A DNA stretch of 64,000 nt, taken from Streptomyces spectabilis (GTDB lineage: Bacteria > Actinomycetota > Actinomycetes > Streptomycetales > Streptomycetaceae). The position numbers were made by a program, and so were the translations under genes. The notes beneath the pieces are model-generated. The model saw only the letters and a list, made by a program, of their open reading frames with translations, made no database searches and was not told the origin of the DNA. Positions 23,636 through 30,741 of the stretch are shown here, piece by piece (positions within the stretch are counted from its first letter, which is position 1; every line of letters begins with the position of its first letter). The DNA lies in contig NZ_CP023690.1 of NCBI RefSeq assembly GCF_008704795.1, positions 5,528,501 through 5,592,500 of the forward strand. Reading direction: 5' to 3'.

Positions 23636-25204
23636 GTGCGCACACCGGCGCTCACGGGCGTCACCGCCCTCGCCCTGGCCCTCACGGCCCTGCCCGCCGC
23701 GACCGGCGCCGAGCCGCCGCGGCCCGACCTCAAGCGCTTCTACGCCCAGAAGGTCAAGTGGGCCGTCTGTACGCCGGAGAAGCAGAACCTGCCGGAGACG
23801 GTCACGAAGAACGAGGACGTCCGCTGCGGCACGCTCACCGTGCCGCTCGACTACGCCCGCCCGCGCAGCGGCACCGTCGACCTGGCCCTGCTGAAGGTGA
23901 AGGCGAGCGGCAAGAAGCGCGGCTCGCTCCTGGTGAACTTCGGCGGCCCCGGCGGGCCCGGGGTGGCCGGGCTCGCGGCCGATCTGAAGGGCTTCGGCGA
24001 CCTCGGCAAGGGCTATGACGTGGTGGGCTTCGACCCGCGCGGGGTCGGTCTCAGCGAGCCCGTGAGCTGCGGCGACGAACCGGAGCCCGAGGGGCTCGAC
24101 GACCCGGACGACGCGGGGGCCGTCCTGGAGCAGCTGCGGCGGACCGCCGAGCGGTGCGTCAAGGAGTCGGGGCCCGTGCTGCCGCACATCGGCACCGTGA
24201 ACGTCTCGCGCGACATGGACGTCATGCGCGCGGCCCTCGGCGACAAGAAGCTCAACTACCTGGGGTTCTCGTACGGGACGCGGCTCGGCGCGGTGTACGC
24301 GGCGCAGTTCCCGAAGAAGGTCGGCCGGATGGTCCTGGACGGCGTGGACACGCTGACCGAGCCCGTCGACGAGCAGGGGCTCGCGTCCGCCGAGGGACAG
24401 CAGACCGCGCTCGACAACTTCCTGCTGTGGTGCACGAAGAACGCCGGGTGCGTGTTCGGCGACGACTCGCGGCGGGCCCGCGAGACCATGGTGAAGGTCA
24501 TCGAGGACCTCGACGCGATGCCGCTGCGCTCCACGGACGGCGCGGAGTTCACCGGACAGGACGTGGTGAGCGTCCTCGGCTCCGCCCTGTACAGCAGGCA
24601 GGCCTGGCCCGCCTTGTCGCAGGCGCTCGGCGCGCTGCTCGCCGACGGCGATCCGCGGGCGCTGATGCGCGTCGGCGGCGCCGGGGGCATGGGGGTCGGG
24701 CACGGCTTCGGGCGCGGCTTCGGACATGGCTTCGGGCACGGGCGCCAGGACGTGCCGCAGGACAACGAGACCGCCGCGCTCGCGGCGGTGAACTGCGCCG
24801 ACGACCCCGACCGGCCCGGCGCGCGGAAGGTGGAGAAGGAGATCGGGCGGCTCCAGCAGGAGTTCGAGGAGGTCTCGCCCGTCTTCGGCGAGCACAATCT
24901 GACGCTCGTCCTGATGTGTTTCGGGTGGCCCGCGGGCACCTCGTACATCCGCAAGGAGGTACGGGACGTCGACACGCCGAAGCTGCTGCTCGTCGGGACG
25001 CGGGGCGACCCGGCGACGCCGTACCGCTGGACGGAGGAGACCGCGCGGCGCCTCGGCTCGTCGGCGGTCGTGCTCGACAACAAGGGCGACGGGCACACCG
25101 GGTACTTCGGCTCCAAGTGCGTGAAGGCGAAGGTCGACGGGTTCCTGCTGTACAAGCAGCTGCCCGCGAACGGGAGTTCGTGCGCGGCGGAGTGGCGGGA
25201 GTGA
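23636..25204 (+). CDS. Secreted alpha/beta hydrolase, TAP-like tripeptidyl aminopeptidase family
   Basis: A 522-residue exported serine hydrolase (S33 type, SlpD/SlpE relatives) that trims N-terminal peptides from extracellular substrates. A signal peptide is visible at 1-28 (GVTALALALTALPAATGA). The oxyanion region is NFGGPGGPGVAG, the nucleophile lies in GFSYG (near 212), and the acid and His in TRGDPATPY and GDGHTGYF at the C-terminal TAP domain. Start GTG 23636 has GGAGG 5 bases upstream. A Gly/His/Phe-rich insert (HGFGRGFGHGFGHG, about 355-370) is unusual and may be a surface loop. Confidence 0.88.
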   Translation: MRTPALTGVTALALALTALPAATGAEPPRPDLKRFYAQKVKWAVCTPEKQNLPETVTKNEDVRCGTLTVPLDYARPRSGTVDLALLKVKASGKKRGSLLVNFGGPGGPGVAGLAADLKGFGDLGKGYDVVGFDPRGVGLSEPVSCGDEPEPEGLDDPDDAGAVLEQLRRTAERCVKESGPVLPHIGTVNVSRDMDVMRAALGDKKLNYLGFSYGTRLGAVYAAQFPKKVGRMVLDGVDTLTEPVDEQGLASAEGQQTALDNFLLWCTKNAGCVFGDDSRRARETMVKVIEDLDAMPLRSTDGAEFTGQDVVSVLGSALYSRQAWPALSQALGALLADGDPRALMRVGGAGGMGVGHGFGRGFGHGFGHGRQDVPQDNETAALAAVNCADDPDRPGARKVEKEIGRLQQEFEEVSPVFGEHNLTLVLMCFGWPAGTSYIRKEVRDVDTPKLLLVGTRGDPATPYRWTEETARRLGSSAVVLDNKGDGHTGYFGSKCVKAKVDGFLLYKQLPANGSSCAAEWRE

Positions 25205-25217
25205 CCGCCCGGCGCCG

Positions 25218-26087
25218 CTAGCGCGTGCTCGGCTCGGCCGCCGTACGGGACGCGGAGTCCAGGCGCAGCATCGCCGCCTCGTCGGCCGAGCCCGGCTCGG
25301 CCTGGTAGGTGACCAGGCGCTGGCCGCCGGTGCGGGCGAGCGACATGACCTCGTACGTGAGGGTCATGGGGCCGACCTTGGGGTGGGCGAAGGACTTGAC
25401 GCCGCCGCCGCGCTCGCAGACCTCGTACCGGTCCCAGAGCCGGGCGAAGTCGGGGGACTTGAGCATCAGCTCGCCGACGAGCGCGGTCAGGCGCGGGGAG
25501 TCGGGATCGCGGCCGCCGACCGCGCGCAGATGCGCGATGGACAGGGCGACGGTCTCCTCCCACGGCACGTACAGGGTGCGGCCGACGGGGTGCAGGAAGA
25601 GGTAGCGCACGAGGTTGCGCTCCTGCGCGGGCCAGTCCCACAGGCCCGGCATGAGGCGGCGGCACGGCGCGTTCGCGGCGAGCATGTCGCTGTACGGACC
25701 CACCACGTACGCGGGCAGCGGGCGCAGCGCCTCCAGCATCCGGTGCACGGACTCGCGGACGGTGAACTCCGCGGTGGGGCGCGGCTCGGTGAGGCGGCCC
25801 GAGGCCAGCTCCGCCAGCTCGTGCAGGCGCTCGTGGGCGTCGCCGCGCAGGTGCAGGGCGCGTGCCAGGGCGTCGACGACGGCCGGTGACGGGTTGGACT
25901 CGCGGCCGCGCTCCAGGCGCGTGTAGTAGTCGACGCTCACCCCGGCCAGAGTCGCCAGCTCCTCGCGGCGCAGGCCCGGCGTCCGCCGGATGCCCGTGCC
26001 GGCCGGGAGCCCGGTGTCCTCGGGGCGTATCTGGGCGCGGCGCGCCCGCAGATAGCGGCCGAGCTCGGTCCCACCGTTGCTCTTCAT
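25218..26087 (-). CDS. XRE-type regulator with MmyB-like ligand domain
   Basis: 289 residues: an HTH (RRTPGLRREELATLAGVSVD, then YYTRLERGRESNPSPAVVDAL, about 25-70) followed by the MmyB-like PAS/ligand-binding domain (WPAQERNLVRYLFLHP; PDFARLWDRYEV). This family is abundant in streptomycetes and usually controls a divergent gene. The ATG at 26087 is selected because it opens the conserved part; the longer frame to 26303 is GC-rich non-coding repeat. Divergent from the MFS exporter. Confidence 0.9.
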   Translation of the reverse strand: MKSNGGTELGRYLRARRAQIRPEDTGLPAGTGIRRTPGLRREELATLAGVSVDYYTRLERGRESNPSPAVVDALARALHLRGDAHERLHELAELASGRLTEPRPTAEFTVRESVHRMLEALRPLPAYVVGPYSDMLAANAPCRRLMPGLWDWPAQERNLVRYLFLHPVGRTLYVPWEETVALSIAHLRAVGGRDPDSPRLTALVGELMLKSPDFARLWDRYEVCERGGGVKSFAHPKVGPMTLTYEVMSLARTGGQRLVTYQAEPGSADEAAMLRLDSASRTAAEPSTR

Positions 26088-26236
26088 ACGGCCATTGTCC
26101 CTGGCCGGGGGGTTCGGCGGCGGGGCGGTGGGGGGCCGTGTCAGGACCAGGAACGCGGCGGTCTGCCGGGGGCGGCGGCGAGAGCGGAGGCTGTCCCTGC
26201 CGCGCTGGGGCTCCGCCGGGCCGCAGCGGGGCCTTC

Positions 26237-26331
26237 GCCGCTCCGCGGCCCGGGGCCTTGCCGCTCCGCGGCCGTGCTCCGCCGCTCCGCGACGGTCTCC
26301 CACCCGCCCGCCCTATCTCCGCCGCTCCGCG
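26237..26331. repeat. Four copies of GCCGCTCCGCG in a divergent intergenic region
   Basis: Exact copies at 26237, 26260, 26281 and 26321, upstream of the MFS gene. They can fold into small GC hairpins. No known operator is recognised. Confidence 0.65.
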
Positions 26332-26353
26332 GCGCCCCCCCGACAGGACCCCC

Positions 26354-27751
26354 ATGCCCCTCACCCTTCAGGCCCCCGCCCCACCCCGCCCCACCCCCCG
26401 AGCGGCCACCGCCCTCCTCGCCTCCCTCCTCGGCTTCACCGTCATCACCGTCGACGTCTCCGCCGTCAACATCGCCCTGCCGGACATCCGCTCGTCCCTG
26501 CACGGCGGCATGACGGGCCTGCAGTGGGTCGTGGACGCGTACACGCTGATGTTCGCGGCGCTGATGATCTCCGCGGGGGCGCTCGCCGACCGGGCGGGGG
26601 CGCGGCGCGCCTACGCCTGGGGCACCGCCCTGTTCACGCTCGCCTCCCTGGCCTGCGCCCTCGCCCCCGGCATCGGCGCGCTCATCGCCGCCAGGGTCGG
26701 CCAGGGGGCCGCCGCCGCGGTCGTGATGCCCGCCTCGCTCGCGCTGATCCGGCAGGCGTACGACGATCCGAGGCAGCGGGCCCGCGCGATCGCGCTGTGG
26801 ACGGTGGGCGGCTCCGCCGCGATGGCGGCGGGCCCGGTGCTCGGCGGCGTCCTGACCCAGACGGTCGGCTGGCGCGCGGTGTTCCTGCTCAACCTGCCGA
26901 TCGGCGCCCTGATCCTGGCGCTGCTCACCCGGACCGCGCCGTCCCCGCGCCGTCCGGCGCCCCTGGACGTGCCCGGTCAGCTCACCGCCGTGCTCGGCCT
27001 CGGCGCGCTCGCGTACGCCGTCATCGAGGGCGGGCACGCGGGTCCGACGAGCCCCTCGGTCCTCGTCGCGGCGGGCCTCGCGGTGGCCGCGGTCTTCGCC
27101 TTCCGTGCCGCCGAGCGGCGGCACCCGGCGCCGATGGTGCCGCTGCCCCTGCTGCGCCAACGCGAGGTCGGCGTGTCGCTCGCGGTCGGCTTCGCGGTCA
27201 ACGCGGGCTTCTACGGAGTGGTGTTCCTGCTCGGCCTGTACCTCCAGCAGCTGCGGGGCATGTCGGCGGTGGCCGCGGGCCTGACGTTCGTACCGCTCGC
27301 GGTGCTCATCACCTCGACGAACCTCGTCTCGCCGCGGTTCGCGGAGCGGGCGGGCCGCCGCCCGGTGATCGTGACCGGGCAACTGATCCTGGCCGTGGCC
27401 ATGTTCGCGCTGCTCCCGCTCGCGGCGGACACCCCGATGTGGCTGGTCCTCGTCCTGCTCGTGCCGACGGGCATCGGCGGCGCGCTGGCGGTGCCCGCGC
27501 TGACGGCCCTGCTGATGGACGCGGTCCCCGGCCACCGGGCGGGCACCGCGTCCGGCCTCCTCAACTCGCTGCGCCAGACGGGCGGCGCCCTCTCGGTGGC
27601 GCTGTTCGGCGCGCTCATCGGCAGCGGCGGCGGCTACTCGGTGGGCGGCATGCGGCAGGGCCTCGTGGTGGTGGGCCTCGTCCTGCTCGGCACGGCGGCG
27701 CTCTCGGTGTGGCGGCTGCCCCGGGGCGTGCCGCGGGGCGGCGGGCGCTGA
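26354..27751 (+). CDS. MFS multidrug exporter, DHA2 (EmrB/QacA) type
   Basis: A 465-residue polytopic efflux protein. The first helices carry the DHA2 signature VDVSAVNIALPDI, motif A is seen as GALADRAGARRAYAWG (near 76-91), and motif C-like glycines occur in MAAGPVLGGVLTQTVGWRAV. About 14 hydrophobic helices are present. AGGA lies shortly before the ATG. The divergent XRE/MmyB regulator is the likely repressor. The substrate cannot be predicted. Confidence 0.9.
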   Translation: MPLTLQAPAPPRPTPRAATALLASLLGFTVITVDVSAVNIALPDIRSSLHGGMTGLQWVVDAYTLMFAALMISAGALADRAGARRAYAWGTALFTLASLACALAPGIGALIAARVGQGAAAAVVMPASLALIRQAYDDPRQRARAIALWTVGGSAAMAAGPVLGGVLTQTVGWRAVFLLNLPIGALILALLTRTAPSPRRPAPLDVPGQLTAVLGLGALAYAVIEGGHAGPTSPSVLVAAGLAVAAVFAFRAAERRHPAPMVPLPLLRQREVGVSLAVGFAVNAGFYGVVFLLGLYLQQLRGMSAVAAGLTFVPLAVLITSTNLVSPRFAERAGRRPVIVTGQLILAVAMFALLPLAADTPMWLVLVLLVPTGIGGALAVPALTALLMDAVPGHRAGTASGLLNSLRQTGGALSVALFGALIGSGGGYSVGGMRQGLVVVGLVLLGTAALSVWRLPRGVPRGGGR

Positions 27752-27764
27752 ACTCCGGGGCCGC

Positions 27765-28256
27765 TCATCGGTAGCCCTGGTCCACGAAGAAGCTGTCGTG
27801 CTCGACGAGGAAGCGCCCGAACTCGTCGCCGCCGCGCCGCGCCATCTCCGCCACGTTCTCGAAGTACTCCTCGCGCGGGGCACCCGGCGCGAACAGCATC
27901 AGCATCGACGTCGGCGCGTCGGACGCGTTCCGGAACGCGTGCAGCCCGCCGACCGGCACGTAGAGGAAGTCACCGGGCCCGCCGGTGCGCCACCGGTCGC
28001 CATCGTAGAGCTCCAGCTCCCCGTCGAGGACGTAGAACGACTCCGAGATCCCCTTGTGGAAGTGCGTGGTGGGCCCGCCCGCCCGCGGCCCCATGTCCAC
28101 CTTGTAGAGGCCGAACTCGCCCTGTGTGACAACGGTGGTGGCGAGATAGTGGTAGTCCTGCGTGGGCGTGGAGTGGTCGGGCGGCGTGTCGGCCGGGCGG
28201 AACACGGCACTGACCTCGCCCTTGTCGGAGAAGTACCGGGGATCCGGGTAGGACAT
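27765..28256 (-). CDS. Single-domain cupin protein
   Basis: 163 residues with one cupin barrel. Motif 1 is seen as GGPTTHFHKGISESFYVLDG (about 60-79: His, His, Glu metal ligands) and motif 2 as GDFLYVPVGGLHAFRN (about 95-110: His). This is the quercetinase-like small cupin type; it could be a metal-dependent dioxygenase, isomerase or sensor. Convergent with the MFS gene, 13 bases apart, and probably a separate unit. Confidence 0.85.
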   Translation of the reverse strand: MSYPDPRYFSDKGEVSAVFRPADTPPDHSTPTQDYHYLATTVVTQGEFGLYKVDMGPRAGGPTTHFHKGISESFYVLDGELELYDGDRWRTGGPGDFLYVPVGGLHAFRNASDAPTSMLMLFAPGAPREEYFENVAEMARRGGDEFGRFLVEHDSFFVDQGYR

Positions 28257-28375
28257 GGTCGGCTCCTTCTGGAGGGGGACGAGGAAATTCTCGCCACGAC
28301 CACGGAGCGGCGCATCGGACCGGCGACCGAACGGCCCCGGGTCCGCTGGACCTAGTGCCCGGGACCCGGGGCGCC

Positions 28376-28412
28376 GCGCTCCGGCGCACCCGCGGGGGGT
28401 CCGCCGGAGCGC
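28376..28412 (-). terminator. Terminator of the tail/lysis operon
   Basis: A 10-bp perfect stem (GCGCTCCGGC, 28376-28385, with 28403-28412) and a 17-base loop, 22 bases beyond the last gene of the minus-strand tail operon. Confidence 0.75.
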
Positions 28413-28434
28413 GACGACGTACGTCCGCCGCGGG

Positions 28435-28689
28435 TCAGCGGCCGGACTGCTGCCACAGCGTGAGCGCGAGCGCCGTACAGGACGTGACGGCGGCGAGCGA
28501 GGGCAGCGGCCACCGGGTCCGCTCCAGGGCGTCGAGGCGTTCCTCGTGCTCGCTGAGGGCCTTGTCGGTCTGGTCGGCGCGCTGCAGCAGCAGGGCCAGG
28601 TCGCCGCGGGTGGTGGCGAACCCCACGTCGACCGAGCGGTGCAGGCGCTCCAGCTCCAGGGCGATGCCGTCGGTGTCAGAGCCGGCCAT
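28435..28689 (-). CDS. Small coiled-coil/membrane protein of the lysis cassette
   Basis: 84 residues: a predicted coiled coil (ELERLHRSVDVGFATTRGDL, ALLLQRADQTDKALSEHEER) and a C-terminal hydrophobic helix (LPSLAAVTSCTALALTLWQQ). GGAGG is 6 bases before the ATG at 28689. It overlaps the holin-like gene by 14 bases. The layout resembles phage proteins that accompany holins or act as antiholins or spanins; the exact role is not known. Confidence 0.65.
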   Translation of the reverse strand: MAGSDTDGIALELERLHRSVDVGFATTRGDLALLLQRADQTDKALSEHEERLDALERTRWPLPSLAAVTSCTALALTLWQQSGR

Positions 28690-28924
28690 GGTCCGCCTCC
28701 TCACCGGGCGGCGGGCCCGTGCGGACGCGCAGCCACGCCGGGAGCAGCCGCTCCACGGCCGGGGCGGACATCAGCCGGCTGAGCGCCCCGGCGACCGCCA
28801 CGGCGACGGCGATGCCGGGCAGGCCGCGCGCCGCGGGGTCGTCCGCGAGCAGCGGCAGGGCGGTGACCAGGCCGAACAGTGTCTGGACCAGGGTGCGCAG
28901 GGCGCGTCGGCCGGTGTCGTTCAT
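28676..28924 (-). CDS. Holin-like small membrane protein
   Basis: 82 residues with two hydrophobic stretches (TLVQTLFGLVTALPLLA and GIAVAVAVAGALSRLM) and a charged C-terminus. It lies directly downstream of the amidase endolysin (11 bases), where a holin gene is expected. Assignment rests on size, membrane topology and position; no sequence signature of a named holin family is claimed. Confidence 0.65.
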   Translation of the reverse strand: MNDTGRRALRTLVQTLFGLVTALPLLADDPAARGLPGIAVAVAVAGALSRLMSAPAVERLLPAWLRVRTGPPPGEEADHGRL

Positions 28925-28935
28925 GGCGGTCTCCC

Positions 28936-29799
28936 TCATGTCCGGGGCACGCGCAGCCGGTCCCAGCTCGCGCGCCCCGGTACTCCGTCGGCGTCCCCGC
29001 CCGCGTATCCGAGCCTGCGCTGCCAGGCCGCGTACGAGAGCACGTCGGCGCCGGTCCACTCGGGCCCCGGCCCGACGGCGTACCGCCCGCAGCCCTCGGC
29101 GACGAGGCGGTGGCCGACTGCGGTGATCAGCGGGCTGCGGCGGCCCGGCACGAAGAACGCGGCGCCGGGGAAGGCCGCGTACGCGGGAGCGGGCCGGTCG
29201 GGGCCGCCGGGCGGGCGCGTCCCGAGCCGCCGGTCGATCCGCGCCCGCATGGCCGCCATCGAGAACGACGGGTCGATCTTGCGGCGGGTCCACTCCTTGT
29301 GCCCGACGACACTGGCGCCGGTCCAGCCGTGGGCCCGGCACAGGGCGGCCGAGAGCCGTTCCACGGCGTCGAGCTGGGCGTCCGGGTAGGGGTCGCGGCC
29401 GTTGCCGAGGTTCTCTATCTCGAAGCCGTAGAACCGGGCGTTGCCGTCTACGGCGTCGGGGCCCGGCCGCGCGGGCGGCGGCTGCTCGGCGCGCACGGCC
29501 GCGAGCGCCGCGGCCGAGCCGTTCCCCGCGTGGTTGGTGCGCCCGTAGCCGAGCAGATGGACGGTGCCGTCCTTGGCGATCAGGCCGAGGCACAGCGGGC
29601 CCGGCAGGCCGGGCAGTCCGTGGCGGCAGGCGGAGAGGCTGTCGGTCCCGGCGGTGTGGTGCAGCATCACGCCGTGCACCGGGCCCCAGGGGCCCTTGTG
29701 GTTGCGGTTGTGGGAGCGCCAGTCGGGGTGCTGCCGGGTGGGGGTGCCTTCGCGGTGGAGGGCGTGGAGGAAGGCGGTGGCGGTCAGGGGGGTGGCCAT
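28936..29799 (-). CDS. N-acetylmuramoyl-L-alanine amidase (endolysin)
   Basis: 287 residues. The N-terminal amidase_2/PGRP domain contains the zinc ligands in HGVMLHHTAG (near 43-52) and VGHKEWTRRKIDPS (near 168-181). The C-terminal segment WTGADVLSYAAWQRRLGY, ADGVPGRASWDRLRVP is the cell-wall-binding repeat common in Streptomyces phage lysins. There is no signal peptide, so release needs the holin-like partner encoded next. It cleaves peptidoglycan stem peptides to let tail particles out of the cell. Confidence 0.9.
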   Translation of the reverse strand: MATPLTATAFLHALHREGTPTRQHPDWRSHNRNHKGPWGPVHGVMLHHTAGTDSLSACRHGLPGLPGPLCLGLIAKDGTVHLLGYGRTNHAGNGSAAALAAVRAEQPPPARPGPDAVDGNARFYGFEIENLGNGRDPYPDAQLDAVERLSAALCRAHGWTGASVVGHKEWTRRKIDPSFSMAAMRARIDRRLGTRPPGGPDRPAPAYAAFPGAAFFVPGRRSPLITAVGHRLVAEGCGRYAVGPGPEWTGADVLSYAAWQRRLGYAGGDADGVPGRASWDRLRVPRT

Positions 29800-29866
29800 G
29801 GGGGGCCTCCTTGGCTCACGGGTGGGGCAAGGCGCGGCGGGCGGGCCGCGGTGGCGGGGCGTCGCG

Positions 29867-30517
29867 TCACGGGATCGGGTCGATGCGGATGTAGCGGGTG
29901 TCGAAGGACGCCTTCGCGTCGGCCTTGTAGGACCGGAACGCTCCCGTCGCCGTGCAGGTCGTGCCGACGTCGAGACCGCTGACCAGGTACTGGGCGGACA
30001 CGGACGTCCGCGTCCCGGCGGTCACCGCGGCGGCCCGCGAGTCGTCCGCGGCGAGGACGACCTGGGTCCCGGCCCGGACGTTGGCGGACATGAAGGAGGC
30101 CGCGGGAGGGGAGCCGAGCGAACGCATGTAGGCGCCCACCGCGATGATCACCTGGCCCGAGGCGGGGACGGTGAAGGAGACGGACAGCGCGCCCGCGCTG
30201 GAGTCCGCCAACGACTCCGTGTAGTCCGTGGCCGTGGTGGTGCCCTCGTCGCGGTTGACGCGGAAGACCGGGACCGGAGCGACCGGCACCCACGCCTGGC
30301 CGGTGAAGTACATCAACCGGCCCGGGACCCCGATCCAGGCGATCATGCCCGCGACCGGGGCGGACAGCTTGGCGTCCCGGGAGGCGGCGTCCTGGAAGCG
30401 CATGACGGTCCGGCCGTCGACCGCCTCGGCCAGGGACTTCAGGTGCGCCGGAAGGTCCGCCGGGTCGGACGGCTGCGGGTAGGGCAGGTTGCTGATGGGC
30501 GTGTACTGGATGGTCAT
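29867..30517 (-). CDS. Tail fibre-like / host-recognition protein
   Basis: 216 residues. The N-terminus has the short anchor motif ISNLPYPQPSDPADLPAHLK common in actinophage tail-tip fibres. The centre has AWIGVPGRLMYFTGQAWVPV, a pattern seen in phage receptor-binding and fibre proteins. The C-terminal half is a beta-rich domain with many Ser/Thr/Ala. It overlaps the upstream small gene by 4 bases. It probably decides the target range of the particle. Confidence 0.7.
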   Translation of the reverse strand: MTIQYTPISNLPYPQPSDPADLPAHLKSLAEAVDGRTVMRFQDAASRDAKLSAPVAGMIAWIGVPGRLMYFTGQAWVPVAPVPVFRVNRDEGTTTATDYTESLADSSAGALSVSFTVPASGQVIIAVGAYMRSLGSPPAASFMSANVRAGTQVVLAADDSRAAAVTAGTRTSVSAQYLVSGLDVGTTCTATGAFRSYKADAKASFDTRYIRIDPIP

Positions 30518-30741
30518 GCGGGGATCTCCTCGCCGGGTCCGGGGTCCTGGTCGCCAGGGGTGTGGGTGGCGGGTGGTTCGGGCAGGCCGGGCACGATCTC
30601 GCCGCCCTCGGCGGGCGGGCCGGGCAGGCGCTGCGGCAGACCGAGGTAGTCGGCGAGCCCGGCCGCCACCGAGGAGGCGAGCTGCCGCAGTTGCGCGGGG
30701 TCGAGGGTCACGGGCACGGGGTCGGGCTGGTGTTCAGACAT
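30514..30741 (-). CDS. Small Pro-rich protein between tail-tip and fibre genes
   Basis: 75 residues: a short helix (DPAQLRQLASSVAAGLADYL) followed by a Pro/Gly/Glu-rich tail. It overlaps both neighbours by a few bases. Its position suggests a tail-tip accessory or chaperone. Not otherwise recognised. Confidence 0.6.
   Translation of the reverse strand: MSEHQPDPVPVTLDPAQLRQLASSVAAGLADYLGLPQRLPGPPAEGGEIVPGLPEPPATHTPGDQDPGPGEEIPA

Noticed and set aside
26141..27883. 580-codon minus-strand frame.
   Set aside because: Antisense to the MFS exporter; no domain.
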